Part shown: positions 1 through 9,579 of the stretch, piece by piece
Layout: every line of letters begins with the position of its first letter
How positions within the stretch are numbered: position 1 is the stretch's first letter
Assembly: GCA_014237405.1 (NCBI GenBank)
Contig: JABZFO010000113.1
Location: 39,237 to 103,236, forward strand
Direction of reading: 5' to 3'
Origin: Desulfosarcina sp.
GTDB lineage: Bacteria > Desulfobacterota > Desulfobacteria > Desulfobacterales > Desulfosarcinaceae
Length of the DNA: 64,000 bases
Notes under the pieces: generated by a model
Seen by the model: only the letters and a program-made list of their open reading frames with translations
The model's database searches: none
What the model was told of the DNA's origin: nothing
Made by a program: the position numbers and the translations under genes

Positions 1-981
1 TACGTAAATGCCCTGGACGTCATCGCCGGCCACAACAAGATGGTTTCCCTGTCCGTGGCCATGGCCATGGACCTCACCGGTCAGGTGGCGGCCGATGCGT
101 TAGCTTTCAACAATTTTTCCGGTGTCACGGGTATGCTGGACTTCGTTCGCGGTGCCTTTCAGTCCGAGGGGGGGCGGAGCATCATCATGCTGCCCGCCAC
201 TGCCGTGGGTGGAAAGAAAAGCCGAATCGTTCCGATGCTGGGCGATACCGCCGTAGTGGTACCCCGGGCCGACGTCCATTACGTGGCCACCGAATTCGGC
301 GTGGTGAACCTGTTCGGCAAAAGCCTCCAGGAGCGGGCCACGGCCATGATCAGCATCGCCCACCCGGATTTTCGGGACGAACTGTTGCACCAGGCAAAGC
401 AGATGAACCTGATAGGCGCCGAACGAACGCTGAAAGGCTCCCTGCACGGGGTTTATCCCCTTCGTCTGGAAGAGACACTGGAGATTGACGGAGAAACGGT
501 AACCATCCGGCCGGCCAAACCCGTTGACGAACGGCGGATCCAGGAGCATTTTTATGCTCTGGACAAAAACGATATCGTCTCCCGCTTCTTTCACGAGAAG
601 ACCAGTTTCGTCCACGACGACGTGGGAGAGGTCTCCCAGGTGGATTACATCAAGAATCTCACCATCCTGGCGGTGGTTGGCGAGTTCGGCTTCGGCAAGG
701 TAGTGGGCATCGGCGAATACCTGCTGGACCCGTCCTGCAACCTGGCCGAGGTGGCCTTCTCCGTCAGCGGCCCCTGGCAGGGAAAGGGGCTTGGCAAACG
801 GATGATGAAAAAGCTCTTCGAAGGATCTCTGGACAACGGCATCGCCGGGTTTACCGCTTATACGGCGCCTGAAAACCAGGGAATGATCGGCCTGTTCAAC
901 AGCCTTCCGGCAAACGTGTCCACCACCCTGGAAGACGGCATGGTAGCACTGAGCTGCCGGTTTGATGACTTGAAAAGATAA
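1..981 (+). CDS. Acetyl-CoA hydrolase/transferase C-terminal domain fused to GNAT acetyltransferase (5' partial)
   Basis: The reading frame is open from base 1, so the gene starts upstream of the window. The first ~150 visible residues carry the acetyl-CoA hydrolase/4-hydroxybutyrate CoA-transferase C-terminal signature, including TEFGVVNLFGKSLQERA and ISIAHPDFRDEL. From about visible residue 160 a GNAT domain follows, with the acetyl-CoA loop seen as GPWQGKGLGKRMM. Fusions of this kind are known and are annotated as bifunctional acetyl-CoA hydrolase/transferase-GNAT proteins. The expected role is CoA transfer or hydrolysis on acetyl-CoA, possibly self-regulated or regulating others by lysine acetylation; that last point is inference. 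It ends 15 nt before the RACo-like gene and is probably cotranscribed with it, which fits a role at the acetyl-CoA end of the Wood-Ljungdahl pathway. Confidence 0.85.
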   Translation, partial: YVNALDVIAGHNKMVSLSVAMAMDLTGQVAADALAFNNFSGVTGMLDFVRGAFQSEGGRSIIMLPATAVGGKKSRIVPMLGDTAVVVPRADVHYVATEFGVVNLFGKSLQERATAMISIAHPDFRDELLHQAKQMNLIGAERTLKGSLHGVYPLRLEETLEIDGETVTIRPAKPVDERRIQEHFYALDKNDIVSRFFHEKTSFVHDDVGEVSQVDYIKNLTILAVVGEFGFGKVVGIGEYLLDPSCNLAEVAFSVSGPWQGKGLGKRMMKKLFEGSLDNGIAGFTAYTAPENQGMIGLFNSLPANVSTTLEDGMVALSCRFDDLKR

Positions 982-996
982 ATTAAGGAGTTATCC

Positions 997-2943
997 ATGA
1001 CCACCCATACAATCAAATTTCTCCCCCATAACCGGGAAATTACCGTTCAAGGGGGTGAAAACCTGATCCGGGCGGCCATGGAGGCCGGCGTTCACATCAA
1101 CGCTTCCTGCGGGGGGGAGGGCGTCTGCGGCAAATGCCGGGTCATCGTGGAGGCCGGCGAAGTTGAAGGCGGCGTTAGCGAGCAGCTGAGTCCGGCCGAT
1201 CGTGAGAAGGGCTACCGGCTGGCCTGCCGGTCGACGATCACCCACGATGTGGTTGTCCGTGTGCCTGTGGAATCGGCCATTGACGCCGGCGTCCTCAGCC
1301 AGCGCTACATCCCGCGGCGCACGGCCAGCATCCGCCAGATGGACCTCAACGATTTGAAGGAACAGGGGCTTTTCATCCCGCCGGTGGAAAAGATCACCAT
1401 CGAATTGCCCGAGCCCGACAACCAGGACCACCTGCCCGACGTCACCCGGCTGGTGAGCCACCTGAAGCTCCACCACGACGAACACCGCTTGACCGTGAGC
1501 CTGCCGGTGATCCGAAAGATTCCCGATACGCTGCGAAAGGACGGGTTCCGGGTCACCGCCACCCTGGCCCGGCCGGTGATGGACAGCGGCAAAACCGAGA
1601 TCATCAACGTCCAGCCCGGAGACACCGCTGACCGCAACTATGCCATCGCCATGGACATCGGTACCACCACCATCTACGGCCAGCTCATCGATCTGAAGAG
1701 CGGGGAGGTCCTGTCCGAACATGGTGAGTTCAACGGCCAGATCAGTTACGGTGAGGATGTGATCAGCCGGATTGTGTTTGCTGAAAAGGAGGGGGGGCTG
1801 GACCGGCTCCACAAGGTGGTGGGGGAAACCATTAACACCATCATCGGTAAAATCGTCCGACGGGCCAAGGTGGATCCGGATGACATTGCCGCCATCACCC
1901 TGGCAGGCAACACCACCATGACCCAGCTGCTGCTTCGGGTCAATCCCCGCTACATCCGACGCTCCCCATACGTACCGGCGTCCACCCTCTACCCTCCCAT
2001 TCGGGCGGTGGATATAGGCCTGGATCTACGGGATCACGTCACGGCCCTGGTCTATCCGGCCGTTTCCAGCTACGTGGGCGGGGATATCGTGGCCGGAGTC
2101 ATGGGGTCGGGTATGTATTTGAGTGACCGGCTGACCCTGTTCATGGACATCGGCACCAACGCAGAAATTGTCATCGGCAACCGGGACTGGCTCGCTTGCG
2201 CCGCCTGCAGTGCCGGACCGGCCTTCGAAGGCGGCGGCATCAAGTTCGGCATGCGGGCGGCCAAGGGCGCCATCGAAGATTTTTCCCTGGATCCGGCCAC
2301 CTGGGAGCCCATGCTCATGACCATCGGAAACGTCCGGCCCAAAGGCATCTGCGGTTCGGGCTTGATCATCATGACCGCCGTCATGTTCGAACTGGGCCTG
2401 ATCGACAACCTGGGCAAGTTCAACCGGGATCTGGGCACCCATCGCATCCGGGAGGATAACGGGGTGTGGGAATACGTATTGGCCTGGGCCGGGGAAACCC
2501 AGATCGACCGGGACCTCGCCCTTACCGAAATCGACATCGAAAACCTGATCCGGGCCAAGGGGGCCATCTACAGCGGCTGCATGACCCTGCTCACCGAAGT
2601 GGGGATGAGCATGCAGGATATCGACCGGATCATCCTGGCCGGCGGTTTCGGCAGCTACGTGGACCTGGAAAAGGCCATAACCATCGGGTTGCTGCCGGAA
2701 ATCGAACCGGAAAAGGTGACCTTCATCGGAAACAGCTCCCTCCTGGGAGCCAAGATGAGCAGCCTGACCAACCGGATCCGCAAGGATGTGGTAGAGGTCA
2801 CCCGTAGCATGACCAATTTCGAGTTGTCGGAAACCCCATCCTACATGGACAACTATGTAGCGGCCCTGTTTCTGCCGCACACGGATATAGCCCAGTTTCC
2901 CCGGCTCAAGGAGCGGATGGCTCAGCGGCGGCAAACGCCCTGA
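997..2943 (+). CDS. RACo-like reductive activator of corrinoid protein (2Fe-2S plus ASKHA/DUF4445)
   Basis: 648 aa, start preceded by AAGGAG. The N-terminus is a plant-type [2Fe-2S] ferredoxin with Cys38, Cys44, Cys47 (CGGEGVCGKC) and Cys77. After a linker comes an ASKHA-type ATPase fold: phosphate-1 loop MDIGTTTIYG near residue 220, a second glycine loop MDIGTNAEIVIG near 380 and the adenosine-type motif ILAGGFGSYVDLEKA near 545. Family knowledge: RACo proteins use ATP and a low-potential electron to return inactive Co(II) of the corrinoid iron-sulfur protein (or of corrinoid methyltransferases) to Co(I). Its place just upstream of acsD-acsE supports CFeSP as the partner, although other corrinoid-protein activators share this architecture. 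Cytoplasmic; no obvious defects. Confidence 0.88.
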   Translation: MTTHTIKFLPHNREITVQGGENLIRAAMEAGVHINASCGGEGVCGKCRVIVEAGEVEGGVSEQLSPADREKGYRLACRSTITHDVVVRVPVESAIDAGVLSQRYIPRRTASIRQMDLNDLKEQGLFIPPVEKITIELPEPDNQDHLPDVTRLVSHLKLHHDEHRLTVSLPVIRKIPDTLRKDGFRVTATLARPVMDSGKTEIINVQPGDTADRNYAIAMDIGTTTIYGQLIDLKSGEVLSEHGEFNGQISYGEDVISRIVFAEKEGGLDRLHKVVGETINTIIGKIVRRAKVDPDDIAAITLAGNTTMTQLLLRVNPRYIRRSPYVPASTLYPPIRAVDIGLDLRDHVTALVYPAVSSYVGGDIVAGVMGSGMYLSDRLTLFMDIGTNAEIVIGNRDWLACAACSAGPAFEGGGIKFGMRAAKGAIEDFSLDPATWEPMLMTIGNVRPKGICGSGLIIMTAVMFELGLIDNLGKFNRDLGTHRIREDNGVWEYVLAWAGETQIDRDLALTEIDIENLIRAKGAIYSGCMTLLTEVGMSMQDIDRIILAGGFGSYVDLEKAITIGLLPEIEPEKVTFIGNSSLLGAKMSSLTNRIRKDVVEVTRSMTNFELSETPSYMDNYVAALFLPHTDIAQFPRLKERMAQRRQTP

Positions 2944-2972
2944 AATAAAAGTGTTAAAAAAGCATCGGGACG

Positions 2973-3000
2973 GGAAAAGAGATATTTTGGGTTCTTTTCC
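2973..3000 (+). terminator. Possible terminator hairpin after RACo-like gene
   Basis: Eight-base-pair stem GGAAAAGA / TCTTTTCC around a 12-nt loop, 30 nt after the RACo-like stop codon. There is no clean T-tract, so termination is only a possibility. Confidence 0.3.
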
Positions 3001-3120
3001 AATTTAGTTGGAGAAAAGGGTTCAAGGGGCCCAGGGGTCGAGGATATTTATACCCGATGTTAAGAAATTGGACCCGTTGCTCCAAACAAGCATATCGGCT
3101 ATCGAACAGGATAGAACAGC

Positions 3121-3167
3121 ATTGATATATCACTGGAATCCTTGACCCCTTGAACCCTCAGGATCAC
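3121..3167 (-). repeat. Dispersed intergenic repeat, copy 1
   Basis: Read on the minus strand this is nearly identical to 24988-25035 on the plus strand: both run GATCCTGAGG, then TTCAAGGGGTCAAGGATTC, then AGTGATATAT within about 47 bases, with copy 2 holding a short extra unit. An additional half-copy, GGGTTCAAGGGG, sits inverted at 3018-3029. It is a non-coding dispersed repeat of unknown type. Confidence 0.7.
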
Positions 3168-3291
3168 GCCAGCTCTCTTGGAGATGGTCCTTATTAAACT
3201 GTTCTAGTGGCAGATATTTCGGCGGCCTTTACCGGCCGCCGGCCACTGAAGACAATCTAGTAGAAAATTGGGATTCAGTCGCACTCATCTA

Positions 3292-3320
3292 TTGACAAGT
3301 AAACCATCCAACATATAAGA
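3292..3320 (+). promoter_or_regulatory. Weak sigma-70-like promoter candidate upstream of acs operon
   Basis: A perfect TTGACA at 3292-3297 is followed 17 nt later by TAAGAA (3315-3320), a poor -10, with TATAAG overlapping at shorter spacing. It lies about 385 nt upstream of the acsD ribosome site. Only the -35 is convincing. Confidence 0.22.
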
Positions 3321-3704
3321 ATAATACTTGGTTTTTCGCCTTTGGGAAGCGGGAAGCCATCCTGGCCACAGTGGCCCTTTCGTCTTATTTTTACAAGTTG
3401 CTCTTCCAACAGACAAATAAGTCATTATTTGCTCACCAGAGGACTGTTTTGCCGATGCTGCGTAGCATAAACACGAGAAGTGACCATCACGCAAACCGCA
3501 ACGGAATCCTATACCCGCCCATATCCTTCCCCGGCTTCTTATCTACCGCTGTAGATAATTCATATAGAAAATATTTTTACGAAAGGGGGCCTAAGATTTT
3601 CAGTTAGCTGCCGGGTTTCTGAACACCGGCAACAAGCAAACACGAACCACCGCAATGCTGTAGTTAACCTCAATCATTAACCGGAAGCTGATAAGGAGGT
3701 AACT

Positions 3705-5161
3705 TTGAGTTTCGAATTCTACAAGGAATCCTATGCAGGTACGATCAAGGCGATCTCCATCGGTAACCGAAAGTCGCCATGGAGATCTGGGATATGGCAC
3801 CTGAAGAGTGGGCGGCAGCGGCACTGGAACCCTTCAAAGACGTAGTCTCCGACCCGGCCGCATGGGCAAAAAAATGTGTCGATGAGTACGGCGCCGAGAT
3901 CATTGTGCTCCAGCTCAAAAGCACCGACCCCAACGACAAAGATGCCAGCCCGGCGGATGCGTCGGCCACGGTGAAAAAGGTGCTGGGTGTCATCGATGTT
4001 CCCCTGGTGGTCTGGGGTATCGCCAACCACGAAAAGGACGAGGCGGTCTTCAAACAGATCGCCGAGGACTGCCAGGATGTGCAGTTGACCCTCGGGCCCG
4101 TGGAAGACAAGAACCACAAAGGCATCGGCGCGGCGGCCATGGGCTACGGCCACGCCATCATCAGCTCGTCTCCCATCGATGTGAACCTGGCCAAGCAGGT
4201 CAACATCCTGCTGGAGAACCTGGGCATGCCCATGGATCGGGTGGTCATCGACCCCACCACCGGCGGTCTGGGCTACGGCCTGGAGTACAGCTACTCGGTC
4301 ATGGAGCGGCTGAGAATGGCTGCCATGGCCCAGGGCGACGACAAGCTCCAGATGCCCCTCATCAACAACCTGGGGAACGAGATCTGGAAGTGCAAGGAAG
4401 CCAAACAGGGTGTGGACGAAGCCCCGACACTGGGTGATCCGGAAAAACGCGGCATCCTCATGGAGGCCGTGGGTGCCGTGACCTACCTGATGGCCGGCTC
4501 CGACATCCTGATCATGCGCCACCCCGAGTCTATCAGGCTGGTGAAGGCGTTCATCGATATCGCCATGGACGGCGGCAGCGCCGCTGACATCGCCCCCATC
4601 GCCAAACGGCTGGAAGGCGTATCCGTGGATCTGGCCGCCCTGGCACCGGCACCGGACCTGACCATCGAGGAAGAGAAGAAAGCCGCACCGGCCAAACCGG
4701 CCGCCGCACCCAAGGCCGCCGCCAAACCCGCCGCCGCACCCAAGGCCGCCGCCGCACCGGCACCCGAGAAAAAGGCCGAACCGGCTCCGGCTGCTGCCCC
4801 GGCCGCACCCAAGGTAGACGCAGAAGCGGATGCCAAAGCCAAGGCCGAAGCCGAGGCCGCCGCCAAGGCGAAGGCAGAGACCGATGCTAAGGCTAAAGCG
4901 GAAGCCGCAGCCAAAGCCGAAGAGGAAGCAAAGGCAAAGGTAGAGGCTGAAGCCAAAGCAAAAGCTGATGCTGAAGCCAAGGCTAAAGCCGAAGAGGTTG
5001 CCAAGCGTGAGGCCGAAGAAGATGCCTTGAGACAGCAGAGAGCAAAAGAACGTGAAGAGCGAACGGCAAAGGATGCCACAACCCAGGATAAAAAGGTTAC
5101 AATGACGGCGGCCAAGACACAGAAATCCGCTTTATCTAAATTTAAGAAGATTAGAAGATAA
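3705..5161 (+). CDS. acsD: Corrinoid iron-sulfur protein small subunit (CFeSP delta), frameshifted near the N-terminus
   Basis: The small, TIM-barrel subunit of the corrinoid iron-sulfur protein, which carries the methyl group to acetyl-CoA synthase. A good ribosome site AAGGAGG precedes TTG at 3705, whose frame reads SFEFYKESYAGTIKAISIGN and then goes out of frame; the rest of the protein is in another frame from about 3770 (KVAMEIWDMAPEEW onward, first ATG 3779). Family members have a conserved block of about 25 residues between these parts (glycine-rich beta segment and FEG motif), which is missing here, so about 70-80 nt appear deleted out of frame. The core, for example DPTTGGLGYGLEYSYSVMERLRMAA and LIMRHPESIRL, is intact. 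After residue ~295 a ~165-residue Ala/Lys/Glu-rich tail follows, probably an extended helix or flexible linker. First gene of the acs cluster. Confidence 0.85.
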
Positions 5162-5227
5162 GGCATCATGGGTATCACTAAAGGCTGAAGTTCAAAAACC
5201 CACTGTTGTTAAATTCAGTAACTAATA

Positions 5228-5242
5228 AGAGGAGGAACCTCT
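5228..5242 (+). promoter_or_regulatory. Ribosome site of cooS inside a small hairpin
   Basis: AGAGG (5228-5232) can pair with CCTCT (5238-5242) around loop AGGAA, so the Shine-Dalgarno AGGAGG (5230-5235) lies partly in the stem just before ATG 5244. It might modestly tune cooS translation. Confidence 0.3.
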
Positions 5243-5243
5243 A

Positions 5244-7262
5244 ATGGCAGAAATAACAAAGGCTAAGGTAGCCAAGGCTCCAAAACTGGCTGATCCGGTT
5301 GCATCTTCCATAGATGTAGCATCACAGGAGATGATAGCGCGTTCCCATGAACTCGGGGTTGAAACCATATTTGACAGAGCCCTGACCATGAAACAATGTG
5401 CCATAGGCGTCCAGGGCACGTGCTGTAAAAACTGTTCCATGGGACCCTGTCGTCTGCCTCTCCCCAAAGGCGGGATTGAAGGAGAAGACACAAGAAAAGG
5501 CCTTTGCGGCGCAACAGCTAACACTATCGCCGCCAGAAACTTTATCAGAATGATAGCCGGCGGCGCAGCAGCCCACTCTGACCATGGGCGCTGTGTTGCA
5601 GAAGTCTTTTTGGCTGCGGCACGAAAAGAGACGGAAGCTTATAAGGTAAAGGATATAGACAAACTGCTGGCCGTTGCTCAAGACCTTGGTGTTGCAACAA
5701 CTGTTGAGGTGGACGGAGAGGAGCTGGACAGGGATATTGATGAAATTGCAGTTGAAACAGCAGAAACTGCATTGAACGAATGGGGCAAAGCTGAAGGAGA
5801 ACTCCTGACCTTGAAAAAGGCGCCTGAAGCCCGTTATGAAATCTGGAAAAAACAGGGGGTGCTTCCGAGAAATATAGACCGGGAGATCGTGGAGATCATG
5901 CACCGCACCCATATGGGCGTTGATCAGGATTATAAAAACCTGATGAAACAGGGAACCCGGGCGGCCATTGCAGACGGGTGGGGCGGCTCCATGCTGGCCA
6001 CCGATCTGCAGGATATTCTCTTTGGAACCCCTTATCCGGTCCAGTCTGAGGCCAACCTCGGCGTGATGAAGGAAGATCTTGTAAATCTCGTTATCCACGG
6101 CCATGAGCCTGTTTTGTCGGAAATGATCGTTGCCGTTGCCCAGAAGCAGGAGATGATCGATTATGCCAAAGCACAGGGTGCAAACGGGATCCAGCTCTCA
6201 GGGATCTGTTGTACAGCCAATGAACTGCTTCAGCGCCACGGCGTACCGTTGTGCGGAACCTTTTTGCAGCAGGAGCTGGCCATCATCACCGGCGCAGTCG
6301 ATGCCATGGTGGTGGATATCCAGTGTATCATGCAGAACATTGCCAATGTTGCAAAATGCTTCCACACCAAGGTAATTACCACCCATCCCATCGCCAAAAT
6401 GGAACAGGATAATGTGATCCATATCGAGTTTGACGAGCACCATGCCATAGAAGATGCCGAGCGGATCGTTAAACTGGCCTGTGACAATTTTAAAAATCGC
6501 GGTGCAGAGGTTATGATTCCGAAGCACAAAGCACCTGTCGTGGCCGGCTTTGGGGTTGAATCCACAGAGTATCATCTTGGGGGATCGTTCCGCGGTACTT
6601 ACTATACCCTCAACGACAACATAATAAACGGACGCATCCGGGGTGTTGCCGGCGTTGTAGGATGCAATAACGCCAGAACAAGGCACAATTATGATCATAT
6701 AACCATATGCAAGGAGCTGATTAAAAATGATGTGATTGTCCTTACCACCGGATGTACGGCAATCGCCTGCGCCATGGAAGGACTGTTGACACCGGAAGCC
6801 GCAGCGGTTCACTGCGGTGCAGGTTTGGCTGAAGTATGCGAAACCGTCGGTATTCCTCCTATTCTTCATCTGGGTTCTTGTGTGGACAACAGCCGGATTC
6901 TTCTGGCTGCAACAGCAGTGGTTAAGGCCGGAGGGCTGGGAAATGACATTGCTGATCTGCCGGCTGCGGGAAGCGCACCTGAATGGATGAGTGAAAAGGC
7001 GATCAGTATCGGCCATTATTTTGTCGCATCCGGTGTTTATACGGTTTTTAGTAACCTGCCCACAACGGGTGCCCCGGTGTTCAACGATTACATCTGCAAG
7101 GAGTTTGAAAAACTTTACGGGGGCATGTGGGGTGCTGAGCAGGATCCGATCAAGCATGCCCATCTGATGATTGCTCATATCGATAAAAAGCGCAAAGAGC
7201 TCGGTATCGACAAGGCAAGGGAAAGGGTCATGATGGATTTTGCCGATCGCCAGGCGCTTTAG
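5244..7262 (+). CDS. cooS: Ni-containing carbon monoxide dehydrogenase catalytic subunit
   Basis: 672 aa, the usual CooS/AcsA length. It interconverts CO and CO2 at the Ni-4Fe-4S C-cluster; in this complex the CO feeds acetyl-CoA synthase through an internal tunnel. The D- and B-cluster cysteines are visible at 52, 60, 61, 64, 69 and 88 (QGTCCKNCSMGPC, GLCGATA). C-cluster ligand motifs are present: IHGHEP, GICCTANE, GVVGCNNAR, TTGCTAIACA and HLGSCVDNSR. Start chosen at ATG 5244 behind AGGAGG. The gene appears intact, in contrast to acsD, acsB and acsE around it. Its codon use is visibly more A/T-rich at third positions than acsC or acsD, a shift that continues into the first half of acsB. It could equally be named acsA given the operon. 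Confidence 0.95.
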   Translation: MAEITKAKVAKAPKLADPVASSIDVASQEMIARSHELGVETIFDRALTMKQCAIGVQGTCCKNCSMGPCRLPLPKGGIEGEDTRKGLCGATANTIAARNFIRMIAGGAAAHSDHGRCVAEVFLAAARKETEAYKVKDIDKLLAVAQDLGVATTVEVDGEELDRDIDEIAVETAETALNEWGKAEGELLTLKKAPEARYEIWKKQGVLPRNIDREIVEIMHRTHMGVDQDYKNLMKQGTRAAIADGWGGSMLATDLQDILFGTPYPVQSEANLGVMKEDLVNLVIHGHEPVLSEMIVAVAQKQEMIDYAKAQGANGIQLSGICCTANELLQRHGVPLCGTFLQQELAIITGAVDAMVVDIQCIMQNIANVAKCFHTKVITTHPIAKMEQDNVIHIEFDEHHAIEDAERIVKLACDNFKNRGAEVMIPKHKAPVVAGFGVESTEYHLGGSFRGTYYTLNDNIINGRIRGVAGVVGCNNARTRHNYDHITICKELIKNDVIVLTTGCTAIACAMEGLLTPEAAAVHCGAGLAEVCETVGIPPILHLGSCVDNSRILLAATAVVKAGGLGNDIADLPAAGSAPEWMSEKAISIGHYFVASGVYTVFSNLPTTGAPVFNDYICKEFEKLYGGMWGAEQDPIKHAHLMIAHIDKKRKELGIDKARERVMMDFADRQAL

Positions 7263-7331
7263 TATAATCAAGATCATGTATTTTGAATGATAAAAAAACA
7301 AATCTGAAATCCTCAACGAAGGAGGAACAAA

Positions 7332-9472
7332 ATGTCAAGATTGATCGCATTTGCTGCCATCCAGGGCGGCTATAAAGTTGTCTCACAGGCCGAAGGAGCG
7401 TATCAAAAAGCGCTTGCGACCTAAAGGTTGAAACCCTCGAAGACCTGCAGGAGCCCCTGGATATTGCACGGGGTCTTCTCCCCGCCCATATCAAAGGTAA
7501 AAACTGGCTTCCTTTCCTCGGTCCGCTTCTGGATGCAGGCATGGCCGGCATCATATCCTTTGAAGTGATAGAGGCTTTGAGATACCTGAATGAGCCTGAT
7601 TTCTATATCCATGCCGAAGATCCGGATATCGAGGCGGGAAAACTCTGGACCGGCGCTGCAGACGATACCATCTTCAGAAAAAGAGGGGTCGAGTTCGTTG
7701 ACGGCACCGCTCCCGGTTTTGCGGCAATAGTAGGCTCTGCCCCTGATCCGGAAACAGCCAAGATGATCATTGAAGATTACCAGCAAAGGGGTCTTTACAT
7801 GTTCCTGGCTGCCAACCACAACGGAACCACCCTGGTCGAGCAGCTTATCGAAGCCGGCGTGCAGGTGGGGTGGAGTACACGAATCGCCTGCTTCGGCCCC
7901 GATATCTCTTCAGCAGTGTTTGCAGCAGGTTTTGCAAACCGCGTTGCAATGGCCTTCGGCGGGGTTCAGCCCGGTGATTATAAAAAGATTCTCATGTACA
8001 ACAAAGAGCGCGTATTTGCATTTGTCAATGCCCTGGGCGATGTGGGAACCGAGTGGGGTGTTGCCGCCGCCGGCTGTGTCAACTGGGGATTCCCGACATT
8101 GGCCGACACCGACATTACCCAGATCTTGCCCACGGGTATCTGTACCTACGAGCATGTTGTATCCCCGATTGCCCATGATGAAATCTGCGCAAAGTCGGTT
8201 GAAGTCCGTGGCCTTAAAACCCTTGTATCCGACATCGAGATTCCGTGTGCCTTCGGTCCGGCCTACGAGGGTGAGCGGATCAGGGGTGCCGATCTACACT
8301 GCCAGACAGGCGGTGGCAAGACCCAGTGCACCGAACTTTGCAAGATGGCGGAGATGAACGAGATCGAGGACGCTAAGGTTGAGGTCATCGGCCCTGATAT
8401 CGGTGATCTCAAAGAAGGTGATACGCTGCCGCTGGGTATTTATGCACAGGTAGCAGGCCGTGAATTCCAGACTGATTTCGAACCTATTATTGAACGTCAG
8501 GTTCATCATCTGGTGAACTACATTCAGGGTATAATGCATATCGGGCAGAGAGATATTTCCTGGATCAGGGTGGGCAAGGCCGCCGTAGAAAAAGGCTTCA
8601 CCTTAAAGGACATTGGTGTTGTATTACATGCCAAGTTCCATCAGGATTTTGGCAATATCCTGGATAAGGTGCAGATCACCATGTACACCAAGGAAAAAGA
8701 CGTTGATGCTCTTACCAAACGTGCAAGAGCTGAATACAAGAAAAGGGATGAGCGTGTTGAGAACATGACCGACGAAGATGTCGAAACCTACTACTCCTGC
8801 ACGCTGTGCCAGAGTTTTGCCCCCAACCACGTCTGTTCGGTGAGCCCGGAAAGAACAGGCCTGTGCGGCGCCTACAACTGGATGGACTGCAAGGCTTCCT
8901 TCGAGATCAATCCCACCGGACCCAACCAGCCCATTGAAAAGGGCGAGTGTCTGGATCCGGTTATGGGGCAGTGGAAGGGTGTCAACGACTTTGTCTACAA
9001 GGCCTCACGCGGGGCGGTCACCCACTACAACTTCTACTCCCTGGTGGTCGATCCCATGACCACCTGCGGCTGCTGCGAGTGCATCGCCGCCATGCTGCCC
9101 TCCTGCAACGGCGTTATGACCGTGGGCCGGGATTATGCCGGTGAAACTCCCTGCGGCATGAAGTTTACCACCCTGGCCGGTGTCATGGGCGGTGGCGCTT
9201 CTTCGCCGGGTTTCGTTGGCCATTCCAAGTTCAACATTACCCAGGGCAAGTTTATCCTGGGTGATGGCGGGTTGCTGCGCATGGTCTGGATGCCCAAGAT
9301 ACTGAAGGAAGAAATCAAGGAGCGCATCGAAAAACGGGGCGCCGAAATGGGCGTACCGGATCTCTATAACATGATCGCTGACGAGACCGTGGGCCTCACC
9401 GAGGAGGAGATCCTGCCCTTCCTCCAGGAAAAAGGCCATCCGGCCCTGACCATGGATCCGCTCATTGGCTAA
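7332..9472 (+). CDS. acsB: Acetyl-CoA synthase (CODH/ACS alpha/beta A-cluster subunit), frameshifted near the N-terminus
   Basis: Condenses the CFeSP-borne methyl group, CO and CoA into acetyl-CoA at the Ni-Ni-[4Fe-4S] A-cluster. GGAGG precedes ATG 7332, which reads MSRLIAFAAIQGGYKVVSQA to AYQKALAT and then stops at 7422. The correct frame resumes at about 7418 (DLKVETLEDLQEPLDIARGL) and continues to 9472. Homologues have a block containing a TAYYLPV motif between these two pieces, so about 75-100 nt seem lost out of frame. The A-cluster region is intact: YYSCTLCQSFAPNHVC, GLCGAYNW and TTCGCCECI. The C-terminus ends EEILPFLQEKGHPALTMDP as in the family. As sequenced, the longest open product would start at 7541 and lack part of the CODH-docking N-terminal domain. 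Confidence 0.88.
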
Positions 9473-9483
9473 CAGGCAAGACG

Positions 9484-9511
9484 ACGGGGCGGGCTTCATC
9501 GCCCGCCCCGT
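9484..9511 (+). other. Strong intercistronic hairpin between acsB and acsC
   Basis: Perfect 11-bp stem ACGGGGCGGGC / GCCCGCCCCGT with a six-base loop, 12 nt after the acsB stop and without a T-tract. More likely an RNA-stability or processing element than a full terminator. Confidence 0.6.
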
Positions 9512-9579
9512 ACCACAGATGAACCGATTCCCCGGTCTTTTCGATCGGGTGAATTGCCCATACAGACAAGGAGAATAGT

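Larger units (their letters stand above)
2944..3704. other. Gene-poor spacer between RACo-like gene and acsD
   Basis: About 760 bases with no convincing gene; the short open frames here lack ribosome sites or recognisable products. It holds a stem GGAAAAGA/TCTTTTCC (2973-3000) that may end the upstream transcript, a 12-bp inverted pair GGGTTCAAGGGG/CCCCTTGAACCC (3018-3029 and 3146-3157) belonging to a dispersed repeat, a GC-rich hairpin around CGGCGGCC/GGCCGCCG (about 3220-3242), and a weak sigma-70-like promoter. The acsD ribosome site AAGGAGG lies at its end. Confidence 0.6.

Noticed and set aside
3371..3607. 78-codon open frame upstream of acsD
   Set aside because: No ribosome site; product looks random; opposite-strand frames overlap it.
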